64,000 nucleotides of DNA from Hymenobacter daecheongensis DSM 21074 (GCF_900141805.1 NZ_FQYN01000002.1:124001-188000), one strand, 5' to 3'; counted from the stretch's first letter, positions 27,121 through 36,563 are shown. Translations and numbers: made by a program. Notes: generated by a model not told the origin, from the letters alone.

Positions 27121-27564
27121 ATGTCTAGCTCCGCCCTGAATCCTTCCATTTTGCTGGTCGAAGATGACCAGATGGACATCATGAACGTGCAGCGCGAGCT
27201 GCGTAAGCACGATATCAGCGCTCCGCTGCACATTGCCCGCAACGGCCGCGAAGCCCTGCAGCTGCTGCGCGGCGAAGGCGGCCAAGCCAAAATCAGCAAG
27301 CCCACCATCGTGCTGCTCGACATCAACATGCCGCGCATGAACGGCCTGGAACTACTCGACACGCTCCGCTCCGACCCCGAGTTCGTGGGCCTGAACGTGT
27401 TCATCATGACCACCTCCGACCTGGAAACCGACCGCCTGAAAGCCCGCGAGCTGGCCGTCAGCGGCTACATCATCAAGCCCCTGAGCTTCGAGAAGTTCGG
27501 CGAAGGCGGCACCACGGTAGACGGCTTCAGCCTGTTTCTGGATTTGTTGAAGCTGAAGGAATGA
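27121..27564 (+). CDS. Single-domain response regulator (Rcp1/CheY-like)
   Basis: A 147-residue receiver domain without output domain. The acidic pocket is Glu14-Asp15-Asp16, the phosphorylation site Asp67 (LLDINMPRMNG), the switch Thr97/98 (FIMTTSD) and the conserved Lys119 (YIIKPLS). As the receiver stands alone, it likely passes phosphate onward or acts by protein contact. It is the third gene of the CZB - kinase - regulator unit and is followed three bases after its stop codon by a composite palindrome. Confidence 0.94.
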   Translation: MSSSALNPSILLVEDDQMDIMNVQRELRKHDISAPLHIARNGREALQLLRGEGGQAKISKPTIVLLDINMPRMNGLELLDTLRSDPEFVGLNVFIMTTSDLETDRLKARELAVSGYIIKPLSFEKFGEGGTTVDGFSLFLDLLKLKE

Positions 27565-27566
27565 GT

Positions 27567-27729
27567 CTGTCATTGCGAGGAGGCACGACGAAGCAATCCG
27601 TCCTCTGAAATGTAAAAAGCGCTGTTAACCTAAAAAGCCCTGACGTAGCGCACACGTCAGGGCTTTTCACATAATTAAAGCTCAGCTCATTGTCCAGGAC
27701 GGATTGCTTCGCTTTGCTCGCAATGACAG
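27567..27729. repeat. Composite palindrome filling the regulator-rnhB gap
   Basis: The outer arms begin CTGTCATTGCGAGG (27567) and end with CTCGCAATGACAG (27729). The inner 14-bp stem AAAAGCCCTGACGT/ACGTCAGGGCTTTT is at 27633-27646 and 27654-27667. It spans the whole gap to rnhB, whose stop begins at the next base. The inner stem could terminate transcription. Confidence 0.9.
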
Positions 27730-28305
27730 TTACAGCAGCCGAAAACCCATGCGGTGGTGCTCGCAGGGGCCGTACTCACGGATGGCGGCGCGGTGCTTCG
27801 GGGTGGGGTAGCCGGCATTCTGCTCCCAGCTATAGAATGGAAACTCGCGGGCTAATTCGCGCATCCGGTCGTCGCGGAATGTTTTGGCCAGCACCGAGGC
27901 GGCGGCAATGCTCCGAAAGCGGCCGTCGCCTTTGATGAAGCAGGTGTGTTCGATGCCAGGATAAGGCGTGAAGCGGTTGCCGTCGATGAGCAGGTGGCCG
28001 GGCGGCTGGGGCAGCGCGGCCACGGCCCGGTGCATGGCCAGGTAGCTAGCGTTGGCAATGTTGATGGCGGCAATTTCGTCCGGCGAAGCTTCGGCCACGG
28101 CCCAGGCTACGGCCTCACGGCATATTTCGGTGCGCAGCAGTTCCCGTCGCCGGGCCGTCATCAGCTTGGAATCGTTGAGGAAAGCGGGGGCGAAATCGGG
28201 GGGCAAAATGATAGCGGCGGCAAAAACCGGCCCCGCTAGGCACCCGCGCCCGGCCTCGTCGAGTCCGGCTTCGAGCGGGTGGCCGGTGTAGGAAGCAAGC
28301 AGCAT
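27730..28305 (-). CDS. rnhB: Ribonuclease HII
   Basis: Cleaves RNA in RNA-DNA hybrids, including single misincorporated ribonucleotides. The family motif GLDEAGRGCLAGPV gives Asp16 and Glu17 of the active site, with further acidic positions in LLIDGNRF and SVLAKTFRDDRM. Length 191 is typical. The ATG at 28305 was preferred over one eight codons upstream, which overlaps an inverted repeat. Confidence 0.95.
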   Translation of the reverse strand: MLLASYTGHPLEAGLDEAGRGCLAGPVFAAAIILPPDFAPAFLNDSKLMTARRRELLRTEICREAVAWAVAEASPDEIAAINIANASYLAMHRAVAALPQPPGHLLIDGNRFTPYPGIEHTCFIKGDGRFRSIAAASVLAKTFRDDRMRELAREFPFYSWEQNAGYPTPKHRAAIREYGPCEHHRMGFRLL

Positions 28306-28317
28306 AAATGAAATAGG

Positions 28318-28399
28318 GAGATAGTGCAATGGTGAGTTTGATGTTCCGCCGGCGCAAAGTTGCGCGGATAGAACATCAAACTCACCATTTCACTATCTC
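28318..28399. repeat. GTGAGATAGTG-type inverted repeat
   Basis: 29-bp arms (28318-28346, 28371-28399) with one mismatch, reading GAGATAGTG-n-AATGGTGAG then TTTGATGTTC. A second family member lies at 49473-49584. Confidence 0.88.
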
Positions 28400-28419
28400 A
28401 CTATCTCTCTATCTCACCA

Positions 28420-28662
28420 CTAGTGCCGGCCGGCGGTGGAGCCGATGTCAGGGGTGCCGGGCTCGCCGCGGCGGTTGCCCTGCTTATCGCGCGGACCTTC
28501 GTCGAGGGCCGCGTCGTCGTCGGTAGAGGTGTATTCGTTGGTGATGGGGCCGAGGCCGCCGGTATTCTGGATCAGCTCAGACTCGGCCTGAGCATGTTTG
28601 AGGTTGAACAATGGGTCGCCGGGTTGGGCTTGCGCGGACTGGTTTTTGGGTTGATTGGCCAT
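28420..28662 (-). CDS. Small hydrophilic, probably disordered protein
   Basis: Eighty residues starting MANQPKNQSAQAQ, rich in Gln, Asp, Gly and Pro, with no hydrophobic core, signal or recognised domain. Such proteins are often annotated only as hypothetical. The reading frame is flanked by a repeat 3' and a spacer 5', and its codon use resembles real genes here. The function cannot be inferred. Confidence 0.5.
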   Translation of the reverse strand: MANQPKNQSAQAQPGDPLFNLKHAQAESELIQNTGGLGPITNEYTSTDDDAALDEGPRDKQGNRRGEPGTPDIGSTAGRH

Positions 28663-28789
28663 AAGAATATCCGGTGCCGACCGGAATGTGAACGGCCGGC
28701 TATGAGCTTGGTACGGCGGCCCCACAGCCGGGGTTGAAGCAATGCCAAAATGTTAAACCAACCGCCGCCCAACCCTCCCAACGGGCACA

Positions 28790-28822
28790 AAAAAAGCCGC
28801 TGCATCATGCAGCGGCTTTTTT
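28790..28822. terminator. Strong palindromic hairpin in the 28663-29095 spacer
   Basis: A 16-bp arm on each side of a single base (28790-28805, 28807-28822): AAAAAAGCCGCTGCAT and its complement. The rest of this 433-bp spacer, between divergent genes, holds only the -7 box at 29056; no gene was supported. It could be a remnant terminator or an attenuator for the divergent genes. Confidence 0.7.
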
Positions 28823-29055
28823 ATACACCCACCGGTTCCAACTTTTCTTTCCCTTTCCACTACCGGCCGGGATGTAGGCTGCTCAGTACTTCCTTTCCAC
28901 AGTATAGCGAGCAGCGCTGGTTCCTTTCTCCGACAAAACTACGCCCGGCTAGCAGTTTACGCGCGCTTTTTTTGCCCAATGTACCGGTAAGCTCGTCCAA
29001 TAGCACCCCTGGCCCGACGGACGGCTCCGGAGCCGCGCTGCTCGGCGGCGGGTTG

Positions 29056-29063
29056 TACCTTTG
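29056..29063 (+). promoter_or_regulatory. Predicted -7 box of the Nudix gene
   Basis: TACCTTTG, an exact TAnnTTTG match, 32 bp before the ATG at 29096. Confidence 0.6.
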
Positions 29064-29095
29064 CATTCCGATCAGCCCTTATCGCTCCCGACTAA

Positions 29096-29674
29096 ATGAC
29101 GCAACAAATCGACCCCGGTTTCGACGAGAACCACAACCCCTGGCAGGTGCTCAGCTCGGCGGTGCAGTACCAGAATCCCTGGATCAGCGTGCGCGAAGAT
29201 CAGGTGCTGAACCCCGGTGGCGGGCGCGGCATCTACGGCGTGGTGACAATGAAAAACAAGGCTCTGGGCATCGTGCCGGTCGATGCGGAGGGCAATACGT
29301 GGCTGGTGGGCCAGTACCGCTACCCACTGAATGAGTACAGCTGGGAAATTCCGATGGGCGGCGGCCCCGTGGAGCGCGACATTCTGGAGTCGGCGCAGCG
29401 TGAGCTGAAGGAGGAAACCGGCCTGCTGGCCCGCCGCTGGACCAACATTGCCCGCCTGCATACTTCCAACTCCGTGACCGATGAGGAAGGCTTCGTATTT
29501 CTGGCCGAAGAGTTGGAGCACGGCGACACCGAGCCCGAAGAAACCGAGGACCTGCGCCTCTGGAAGCTGCCCCTGGCCGATGCCGTGGCAATGGTGATGG
29601 ACAACCGCATTACCGATGCCATCAGCGTGGCGGGGCTGCTGAAGGCGGAACGTGTGCTGAACACGCGCGGTTAA
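29096..29674 (+). CDS. Nudix hydrolase, ADP-ribose pyrophosphatase-like
   Basis: A 192-residue Nudix enzyme. The Nudix helix is seen as MGGGPVERDILES followed by AQRELKEETGL (REL at 102-104, catalytic Glu106/107). A beta-rich N-terminal part (NPWISVREDQVLNPGG) resembles ADP-ribose pyrophosphatases, which remove free ADP-ribose. The first Glu of the textbook Nudix box is displaced, so exact substrate is uncertain. It has its own promoter, and the acyltransferase that follows also has its own. Confidence 0.85.
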   Translation: MTQQIDPGFDENHNPWQVLSSAVQYQNPWISVREDQVLNPGGGRGIYGVVTMKNKALGIVPVDAEGNTWLVGQYRYPLNEYSWEIPMGGGPVERDILESAQRELKEETGLLARRWTNIARLHTSNSVTDEEGFVFLAEELEHGDTEPEETEDLRLWKLPLADAVAMVMDNRITDAISVAGLLKAERVLNTRG

Positions 29675-29753
29675 CTAGCGGGCGGCTGGCTCTGGGCGTT
29701 GCCGCGGCGTTGGCGGCCGCCGGCTATGGTCCGGGCTGCTATCTTGCTGTTCC

Positions 29754-29761
29754 TAACTTTG
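29754..29761 (+). promoter_or_regulatory. Predicted -7 box of the acyltransferase gene, near-leaderless
   Basis: TAACTTTG matches TAnnTTTG exactly and ends 6 bp before the ATG at 29767. The usual spacing would put transcription start at or next to the A of the start codon. Confidence 0.55.
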
Positions 29762-29766
29762 CAGCT

Positions 29767-30627
29767 ATGCTTCGTCTCCTGCGTTTCGTTGCCCACCGCT
29801 TCTACACCACCTGGAGCACGTTCTGGTTTGTGCTGCCGTTTGTGGTCACATACCCGGCGCAGTGGGTGCTGCGGCGGCGGCCTACCTGGCATCCGTACCT
29901 GCACACGCTCAACCGCGGCTGGTCCATTTTTGCCATTCGCATGTGGGGTATGCCGGTGGAAGTGGTGAAGAAAAACCAGCCGCCGGCCACGCAGCCCTGC
30001 CTGTACGTGGCCAACCACAGCTCGTATATTGATATTCCGCTGCTGTTCAAGGCCATCCCGGGCTTTATCAATATTGTGGGCAAAAGCTCCCTGGCCAACG
30101 TGCCGCTGTGGGGCCCCATCTTTGGCAGCACCTACATCACCGTGAACCGCGAAAGTGCCGTAAGCCGGGGCCGCGCCATGATTCAGGCCAAGAAGAGTCT
30201 GGAAGCCGGCCGCTCGGTAGTCATTTTTCCCGAAGGCAAAATCTCGCTTAAGCCCGGCGAGGAAATGCTGCCCTTCAAAGACGGCGCCTTTCAGCTGGCC
30301 ATTGCCACCGGCGTGCCCATCGTACCCGTGTCGATGCCGCTGAATCACCGCTTTATGCCCGATGTGGCCGGCACGCTGCGGGTGCGCTACTCGCCTCTGC
30401 GCATCGTGCTCCACGACCCGATTCCGACCACCAACCTGACCGCCGCCGACGTGCCGGCGCTGAAAGAGCAGGCATTCCGTATCATTGCCAGCGAATTCCG
30501 GCCCGAGGCCGCCGGCATTCCGGCTCCTTCCACGTTGCGAGCCTCGGGCGCGCCGGCCAATTCCAAGCCGGCCTCGGCCGAAACGCAGGCCGTAGGCAGT
30601 CAGCCTCAGTTTCTGCCCAATTCATAA
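29767..30627 (+). CDS. 1-acyl-glycerol-3-phosphate acyltransferase (PlsC-like)
   Basis: Membrane-bound lysophospholipid acyltransferase that adds the second acyl chain in phospholipid synthesis. The catalytic HX4D motif is NHSSYID (His84, Asp89), and the acceptor-binding motif is FPEGKIS (154-160). An N-terminal hydrophobic segment (16-30) anchors it. The last 50 residues are a low-complexity Ala/Pro/Ser tail unusual for the family. The ATG at 29767 is supported by the -7 box just before it; an upstream frame would run through the promoter. Confidence 0.9.
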   Translation: MLRLLRFVAHRFYTTWSTFWFVLPFVVTYPAQWVLRRRPTWHPYLHTLNRGWSIFAIRMWGMPVEVVKKNQPPATQPCLYVANHSSYIDIPLLFKAIPGFINIVGKSSLANVPLWGPIFGSTYITVNRESAVSRGRAMIQAKKSLEAGRSVVIFPEGKISLKPGEEMLPFKDGAFQLAIATGVPIVPVSMPLNHRFMPDVAGTLRVRYSPLRIVLHDPIPTTNLTAADVPALKEQAFRIIASEFRPEAAGIPAPSTLRASGAPANSKPASAETQAVGSQPQFLPNS

Positions 30628-30650
30628 TTCAACATTCATAATTCATAATT
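30619..30650 (+). repeat. AT-rich ATTCATAATT direct repeat before gatC
   Basis: Three overlapping copies of ATTCATAATTC-like units starting within the last codons of the acyltransferase gene (its C-terminus reads LPNS). They are the same units as in the 21377-21476 inverted repeat. The gatC start is 4 bp downstream. Confidence 0.75.
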
Positions 30651-30653
30651 CCC

Positions 30654-30941
30654 TTGAGTACCGACTTAGCCACTCTGCGCAGCCTGGCGCACCTTTCGCG
30701 CCTCGAATTTGATGCCACCAAAGAGCAGCAGATGCTCGGCGACCTGAACAAGATTCTGGACTGGGTGGCCCAGCTCAGCGCCCTCGACACCACCGACGTG
30801 GAGCCGCTGGTGCACCTGTCGCACGAGATAAACGTGCTGCGGCCCGATGTGGCGCACAACTCGGTGAGCCACCAAGAAGGCCTGCGCAACGCCCCGCGCA
30901 AAGATTCCGACTACTTCCGCGTTCCAAAAGTGCTGGAATAA
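30654..30941 (+). CDS. gatC: Glutamyl/aspartyl-tRNA amidotransferase subunit C
   Basis: Small stabilising subunit of GatCAB, which converts misacylated Glu-tRNA(Gln) or Asp-tRNA(Asn) to the correct amide form. The family pattern is clear: LRSLAHLSRLEFD near the N-terminus, LNKILDWVAQLSALDTTDVEPL in the middle (read in two parts), and a C-terminal LRNAPRKDSDYFRVPKVL. Length 95 is normal. The start is TTG at 30654, giving MSTDLATLRS; no ATG fits. gatA and gatB are not adjacent. Confidence 0.94.
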   Translation: MSTDLATLRSLAHLSRLEFDATKEQQMLGDLNKILDWVAQLSALDTTDVEPLVHLSHEINVLRPDVAHNSVSHQEGLRNAPRKDSDYFRVPKVLE

Positions 30942-30950
30942 CCCCTGCTA

Positions 30951-33900
30951 GTGCCGAATTCCTCTTCCCGCTCTATCTGGCGCGGCCCGCTGCTGGTGCT
31001 GGGCTTGCTGGCCGGCCTGGCTACGGCCCTGGCTTTCTACCACTACTTCACCGGCGACGACTACACGCTGCGCGTGCAGGAAGTGACCCAGCTCAAGCCC
31101 GTGCCGCTGGTGGTGCAGCAGGTGCTGGTGGGGCTTGATGCGCTACCCGTGCGTGCCAACGGCTACCTGGCCACCCAAACCCACGACGTAAGCGGCCCCT
31201 TCGTGCGGGCCGATGCCGCCGCCGCCCTGTTGGTGCTGCTGGCGGCCTGCCTGGCGTATTATCTGGCCGTAGTCAGCACGCTTCCCCGCGCCACATTCGT
31301 GGCCGGCATGGCCCTGCTTATCTTTCTGCTGATGTCGCTGAATGCCGATTTGCTCGGCCTGATTGACTCGCGGGAGCAGTACTTTCTCATTGTGATGCTG
31401 CTGGCGCTGGGGCTGCCGGCGTTCGGCTTTCATGCTTTTTGGACCCAGGTGCCGCTGGGGCCGCGCCTGCTGGTTTTTGGGGCACTGGTGGCGGCGTTGG
31501 GCACGTTCATCTTCCTGCGTACCGCCTACCCTTCTGATACAACGGCGCTGCATCTGGTCAGCTTTGCTACGGCCAGCGGGGCGATTATCGTGGCTTTGCT
31601 AGTGCTGTGGGTGGCGTTCGAGAATATTCAGGGGCTGCTGTGGTTCAATACGCAGGCTGAGAATCCGGGAAGCCGCTTTGGGCTGCTGCCATTTGTGCTG
31701 GCCAGCGGGCTGTATCTGGGCATGTTGTTTCTGTATTATTGGAACAACGGCGAGGTGTTTATTTTGCCCAACGTGCGCTTGGAGCCGCTGGTGCTGCTGC
31801 TGCCGGCCGTAGCCATTGGCTGGCTGAGTTTGCGCCGCCGGGCAGCCACCTACGGCGCTTGGGTGCCCTACTGGCCCGGCGCAGCCCACCTCTACCTGAT
31901 TCTGACGGCCCTGGCCGCCGGTTTCCTCGGCTACGCCTTCGCCACCGCCAACGACCCGCTGCTCAGCGCCACCCGCGACTTCACGGCCCTGGCCCTGCTG
32001 ATGGTCGGCGCGGCGTTTTTGCTCTATGTACTGGTCAATTTCGGGCCGCTGATAAAGCAGCGGCTGCGGGTGTACCGCGTGGTATATGAGCCGCGTCGGC
32101 TGCCATTTTACGCAGTGTACCTACTGGGACTGGCCGGGATATTCGCCGTGGAGCTGCGCAACAATTTCTTCGTGCTGGACCAGGTGCGGGCCGGCTACTA
32201 CAACAACCTCGGCGACCTCACGCGCCTGCAGAGCGAACAGCCCCGCGCCGATGCCCTGGCCCTGCTGGCCGAGCGCTACTACGCCGAAAGCGACGCGCTG
32301 GACCTGCACAATCACCGCGCCAGCTGGGGCCGCGCCGCGCTCTACCGTTTCCGCTCCCAGCGCCAAAACGAGATAAATGCCCTGCGGCGCGCCCAGAGCC
32401 GCCAACCTGCCGAGAAAATCTCGCTGCGCCTGGCTGCGCTGTTCAACGAGCCCACTGACTTTTTTGACCGGCTCCGGCTGCTGCGCGAAGGCCTCAAAAC
32501 CGCCCCCCGCAGCGCCCGTCTCACCAACGACCTGGCCCAGCTCTACACCCGCTCCACCATCACCGATTCAGTAAACCATTACTTCAACCAGGCCGAAGCC
32601 CTGGCTCCTAACAACCCCGTCACGCCGGTCAACAAGCTGGCCTACATGCTTCAGCAGCAGGATTTACGCACGGCCCAAAAGCTACTGCGAAGCGTATCAG
32701 CCGACGACCGAAATGCCGCCTGGCAGAGTAATGCACAGCTGTTGCAGCAGCTGCTCGGAGCGCCGCTGGCCGCCCGGCCGGTACGGCTTCCCGCAGCGCC
32801 TCTCGATGCTGCCCACTTCGCCTGGCTCTACCACGACGGCCTGCGCCGAGCCGTGCGCGGCGACTCCAGCCAGCTCCGCCCCATCAGCCGGCTGGCCGCC
32901 GACCCGGCCAACAGCAGCTACGCCGAGCAGCTTGCTTTCCTGCAGGCCCTCACCAAGTACTATGCTGGCCGGCCCGCTGCGGCCCAGACCGATTTACAGC
33001 CTCTGGCAGCCGGCAACACACCCGGCAGTGCCTTCTACCAAAACCTGGGGGCCTTGTGGCTACTGGAGCAACAGCTACCGGCTTCGGCAGCCGTGCGCTT
33101 TCAACAGGCAGCCCGGAACGGCTACCCGGAGGCCCTGCTGTTTCGCGCCTATGCCCAGGCCCTCAACGGCCAGCCGGATTCGGCCCGTGCTTCGGCCCGG
33201 AAAGCGCAGCTGCAAAAGACCACCGACCTACCCCGTCGGGCCGGGCATCTGCTAGCTGCGCTCAACTTCGATTTCAACCAGTCCACCCCGTTGGCTTCCG
33301 ATTCGGGACGGGCGCAGTACTTGGTACTGCGCGGCGGCGAGCTTCCGGCCGCAAGCCTGCTGCAAGCGGCAACAGTGCTGGGCACGCCGGCGGCCCGCGA
33401 GGCGGCGCTGCTGGCTCAGCTTCCCAGAGCGTTGCGGGCCGGGCAAGTCGCCGCTGCTCAGGAGGCTATCCGCAAGATTGTGCTCGCCGTTACCGCCCAC
33501 ACGCTGGCGGCCTCGCGCTGGAATATCGTGCGCGGAGAGGCTTATTTGCGGGCCGGACAACTGGCCGAGCTGCGCCGCTTTCTGCCTACAGCTTACTTTG
33601 CGCCGCTGCATAGAGCTTACCCACTGTATTATCGGGCGGCGCTGGCAGCGGCCGAGGCCAAGCCAGACGCAGCCGCGCTCTACGCCAAGCTGATGCGCGA
33701 TGCGCCTTTTCTGGAGGAAGCAGTGCTTGGCGCAGCCGATTTTTTTGCTCGCCGGCAAAATCATCTGGAAGCCTATAACATTTTGTTAACCGGATTGGCA
33801 CATAATCCAGAATCAATTGCGTTATTGCAAGCCTATTGTCTGGCAACGATACCCGCGGGCTTGACGGCCTATGCGGCCGAACCGCTGGAAAAACTGTCCA

Positions 33901-33992
33901 AATTGCTTTCCCCTGCCGAATACCGTACCTTTCACACCCAGTACGAAGCTCGACGTAGCGCACAGGCTGCGGCGTCTGCCCCCTGGAACTAA
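30951..33992 (+). CDS. Large polytopic membrane protein with helical-repeat domain, unknown
   Basis: A 1013-residue protein. The N-terminal 400 or so residues hold about ten to twelve hydrophobic helices (for example 11-29, 83-106, 113-131). The rest is soluble, Ala/Leu-rich and alpha-helical with TPR-like spacing (for example [22 protein letters not shown], read in parts). No catalytic motif was recognised. The layout recalls O-antigen ligase- or glycosyltransferase-like membrane proteins with C-terminal TPRs, but no family signature is seen. GTG at 30951 is the start. gatC ends 9 bp upstream and the ABC ATPase begins 14 bp downstream, so it probably belongs to that transcript. Confidence 0.7.
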   Translation: MPNSSSRSIWRGPLLVLGLLAGLATALAFYHYFTGDDYTLRVQEVTQLKPVPLVVQQVLVGLDALPVRANGYLATQTHDVSGPFVRADAAAALLVLLAACLAYYLAVVSTLPRATFVAGMALLIFLLMSLNADLLGLIDSREQYFLIVMLLALGLPAFGFHAFWTQVPLGPRLLVFGALVAALGTFIFLRTAYPSDTTALHLVSFATASGAIIVALLVLWVAFENIQGLLWFNTQAENPGSRFGLLPFVLASGLYLGMLFLYYWNNGEVFILPNVRLEPLVLLLPAVAIGWLSLRRRAATYGAWVPYWPGAAHLYLILTALAAGFLGYAFATANDPLLSATRDFTALALLMVGAAFLLYVLVNFGPLIKQRLRVYRVVYEPRRLPFYAVYLLGLAGIFAVELRNNFFVLDQVRAGYYNNLGDLTRLQSEQPRADALALLAERYYAESDALDLHNHRASWGRAALYRFRSQRQNEINALRRAQSRQPAEKISLRLAALFNEPTDFFDRLRLLREGLKTAPRSARLTNDLAQLYTRSTITDSVNHYFNQAEALAPNNPVTPVNKLAYMLQQQDLRTAQKLLRSVSADDRNAAWQSNAQLLQQLLGAPLAARPVRLPAAPLDAAHFAWLYHDGLRRAVRGDSSQLRPISRLAADPANSSYAEQLAFLQALTKYYAGRPAAAQTDLQPLAAGNTPGSAFYQNLGALWLLEQQLPASAAVRFQQAARNGYPEALLFRAYAQALNGQPDSARASARKAQLQKTTDLPRRAGHLLAALNFDFNQSTPLASDSGRAQYLVLRGGELPAASLLQAATVLGTPAAREAALLAQLPRALRAGQVAAAQEAIRKIVLAVTAHTLAASRWNIVRGEAYLRAGQLAELRRFLPTAYFAPLHRAYPLYYRAALAAAEAKPDAAALYAKLMRDAPFLEEAVLGAADFFARRQNHLEAYNILLTGLAHNPESIALLQAYCLATIPAGLTAYAAEPLEKLSKLLSPAEYRTFHTQYEARRSAQAAASAPWN

Positions 33993-34006
33993 CCCCTGGC
34001 CCGGCT

Positions 34007-34732
34007 ATGCTACCTCCCGTCATTGAAACCCACAACATTGCCAAGGAATACCAGATGGGTACGGAGCGTATCCACGCTCTGCGGTCCGTCACTATCACTA
34101 TTCAGCGGGGCGAATATGTCGCCTTCATGGGGCCTTCGGGCTCGGGCAAATCCACGCTGATGAACATTGTGGGCTGCCTGGATACGCCCACGCACGGCAC
34201 TTACGTGCTGAATGGCAAGGATGTAAGCCGCATGTCGGACAACCAGCTGGCCGAAGTGCGCAACAAGGAAATCGGCTTCGTATTCCAGACCTTCAACCTG
34301 CTCCCCCGCGCCACGTCGCTCGACAATGTGGCCCTGCCGCTCATTTATGCCGGCTACAGCAAAAGCCAGCGCGAGGAAAAGGCGATGGAAGCCCTGCGCA
34401 GCGTGGGCCTCGCCGACCGCGCCAAGCACCGCCCCAACGAGCTTTCGGGCGGCCAGCGCCAGCGCGTGGCCATTGCCCGCGCCCTGGTGAATGACCCCAG
34501 CATCATTCTGGCCGATGAGCCCACCGGCAACCTCGACACCAAGACCAGCCACGAAATCATGGATCTGTTTGAGGCGCTCTACGTGAAGGGCAACACCATC
34601 ATCATGGTAACCCACGAGGAGGATATTGCCCGCTACGCCCACCGCATCGTGCGCCTGCGCGACGGCCTGGTGGAGTCCGATTTGCCCAACAACGACATTG
34701 CCACGCACCACAACGAGGTGCTGAACGGCTGA
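34007..34732 (+). CDS. ABC transporter ATPase, LolD/MacB type
   Basis: A 241-residue ATP-binding subunit of the MacB/LolD/FtsE class. Walker A is GPSGSGKST (42-50), the Q loop [10 protein letters not shown], the signature LSGGQ (146-150), Walker B ILADEP (167-172) and the switch His203. Such subunits work with MacB/FtsX-like permeases in lipoprotein release or export of small molecules. No permease gene is adjacent; the upstream 1013-residue membrane protein is not FtsX-like, so the partner is probably elsewhere. A one-mismatch -7 box (TACTTTCG at 34746) follows for the next gene. Confidence 0.92.
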   Translation: MLPPVIETHNIAKEYQMGTERIHALRSVTITIQRGEYVAFMGPSGSGKSTLMNIVGCLDTPTHGTYVLNGKDVSRMSDNQLAEVRNKEIGFVFQTFNLLPRATSLDNVALPLIYAGYSKSQREEKAMEALRSVGLADRAKHRPNELSGGQRQRVAIARALVNDPSIILADEPTGNLDTKTSHEIMDLFEALYVKGNTIIMVTHEEDIARYAHRIVRLRDGLVESDLPNNDIATHHNEVLNG

Positions 34733-34883
34733 GTTTTTTGTTCACTACTTTCGAAGGCCTTTTTGAAGCCGGTGCGCCAACGCTCAGTTGTCGTGCCGCC
34801 GCCAGAAAGGCCTTTTGCATTGGCTTAAAGTCAGCCCGCAAACCATTCGCGCCCTCCTCAACATCAGCTTCAATCAGTGCTTC

Positions 34884-35435
34884 ATGAAGATTTATACCAA
34901 AACCGGCGACAAAGGCCTCACCTCCCTCATCGGCGGCACGCGCGTGCCCAAGTCCAGCCTGCGCATCGACTGCTATGGCACCGTCGATGAGCTGAATTCC
35001 TACATCGGCCTGCTGCGCGACCAGGACGTGAATGCCCCACGCCGCGACCTGCTCAAGGAAATCCAGGACCGCCTGTTTACTATGGGAGCCGCGCTGGCCT
35101 CCGACCCGGAGAAGTCTAAAATGAAGATTCCGGATCTACACGCCGAGGACGTAACGCTGTTGGAGCAGGAAATGGACCGCATGAACGAGGCGCTGCCCGA
35201 GCTGCGCGTGTTCATTTTGCCCGGCGGGCACCAGTCGGTGTCGTTTGCGCACGTGGCCCGCTGCGTGTGCCGCCGCGCCGAGCGCCTGGTTATTGCCCTG
35301 CAGGAAGACGCCTTCGTGGCCGAGCTGCTAGTGGTGTATCTGAACCGCCTGTCGGATTACTTGTTTGTGCTGAGCCGGCAGATGGCGCACGATTTGGGGG
35401 CCGAAGAGGTTACCTGGAAACCGCGCCTGACGTAG
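34884..35435 (+). CDS. PduO-type ATP:cob(I)alamin adenosyltransferase
   Basis: Transfers the adenosyl group of ATP to cob(I)alamin to make adenosylcobalamin. The N-terminal ATP-binding signature is TKTGDKGLTSLIGGTRVPK, and the second part has RRAERLVIAL and YLNRLSDYLFVLSR, as in PduO-type enzymes. From the ATG at 34884 it has 183 residues, the normal size. An upstream in-frame ATG at 34788 would add unrelated residues. No cobalamin-dependent mutase gene is in the window. Confidence 0.94.
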   Translation: MKIYTKTGDKGLTSLIGGTRVPKSSLRIDCYGTVDELNSYIGLLRDQDVNAPRRDLLKEIQDRLFTMGAALASDPEKSKMKIPDLHAEDVTLLEQEMDRMNEALPELRVFILPGGHQSVSFAHVARCVCRRAERLVIALQEDAFVAELLVVYLNRLSDYLFVLSRQMAHDLGAEEVTWKPRLT

Positions 35436-35498
35436 CCCCGTTTCAGGTTCGTCGGCCTGTCGTAACTTGCGCTCCTATCCATTCCTACTCCCTTTTCC

Positions 35499-36563
35499 AT
35501 GCTCGAAACCCTGACCATCCGGACCCAGCGCACCACTGCTTCCCGCCTGCAGCACCTGGACCCCGACCATATTGAGTTCGGTAAGATTTTCGCCGATCAT
35601 ATGTTCGCGGTGGATTACCACGACGGCGAGTGGCAAACGCCCCAGATCGTTCCTTACGGCGATATGGCCGTGAGTCCGGCCAACTCGGCGCTGCATTATG
35701 GTCAGGCAATTTTTGAGGGCATGAAGGCCTATAAGAATGCCCAGGGCCAGATTGCTCTGTTCCGCCCCACCGACAACCTGCATCGCCTCAATGCTTCGGC
35801 CGAGCGTATGTGCATGCCCGCCATTCTGGAGGAGCTGTTTATGCAGGGCCTCACCCAGCTCATTCGCCTCGATGCCGACTGGGTGCCGAACACGCCCGGC
35901 AGCGCCCTCTATATCCGGCCATTCATGTTTGCCACCGATGGTTTCATCGGCGTGCGGCCGTCGGAGTCCTACCGCTTCATGATTTTCACCTGCCCCGTTG
36001 GCTTGTATTATAACAAGCCTTTGCGGGTTCGTTTCGAGGAAAAGTACGTGCGCTCAGCCGAAGGCGGGGCCGGCTTTGCCAAAAACGCCGGCAACTATGG
36101 CGCGGCCATGTACCCCACCAAGCTGGCCCAGCAGGAGGGCTATAACCAGCTCATCTGGACCGATTCTTCCGAGCACCGCTACGTAGAGGAATCGGGTACG
36201 ATGAACGCCATCTTCGTTATCGATGGCAAGCTTGTGACCCCGGCCCTCAGCACCTCCATCCTCGACGGCATCACCCGGCGCAGCATTCTGCAGCTTGCCC
36301 GCGACTGGGGCATGACGGTAGAAGAGCGCAAAGTTTCGGCTACCGAAGTGATGGATGCTCAGGCCAACGGCACCCTGCAGGAGGCCTTTGGTGTAGGCAC
36401 GGCCGCTACCATCGCGCCCATTGCCGTCATCGGCTACCAGGGCCACGACTACGAGCTGCCCACACCCGGCCCCGGCTCCTTCTCCCAGCGCATGAGCGAA
36501 GCCTTGAGCGCCATCCGGACCGGTGCCGCTCCCGATACGCACGGCTGGATGGTAGAAGTGTAG
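35499..36563 (+). CDS. ilvE: Branched-chain amino-acid aminotransferase
   Basis: PLP-dependent fold-IV aminotransferase for the last step in Leu, Ile and Val synthesis and the first in their breakdown. The motif ALHYGQAIFEGMKAY marks the family, the PLP Lys is in the YNQLIWTD-preceding region (NYGAAMYPTKLAQQEGY), and the fold-IV signature ESGTMNAIFVIDGKLVTP is present. Its 354 residues match the longer bacterial/eukaryotic group. It is spaced normally between two housekeeping genes; no other ilv gene is adjacent. Confidence 0.95.
   Translation: MLETLTIRTQRTTASRLQHLDPDHIEFGKIFADHMFAVDYHDGEWQTPQIVPYGDMAVSPANSALHYGQAIFEGMKAYKNAQGQIALFRPTDNLHRLNASAERMCMPAILEELFMQGLTQLIRLDADWVPNTPGSALYIRPFMFATDGFIGVRPSESYRFMIFTCPVGLYYNKPLRVRFEEKYVRSAEGGAGFAKNAGNYGAAMYPTKLAQQEGYNQLIWTDSSEHRYVEESGTMNAIFVIDGKLVTPALSTSILDGITRRSILQLARDWGMTVEERKVSATEVMDAQANGTLQEAFGVGTAATIAPIAVIGYQGHDYELPTPGPGSFSQRMSEALSAIRTGAAPDTHGWMVEV

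Noticed and set aside
28663..29095. Possible small genes in the 433-bp spacer
   Set aside because: Frames here have no supported start, no recognised product and overlap the terminator and promoter.
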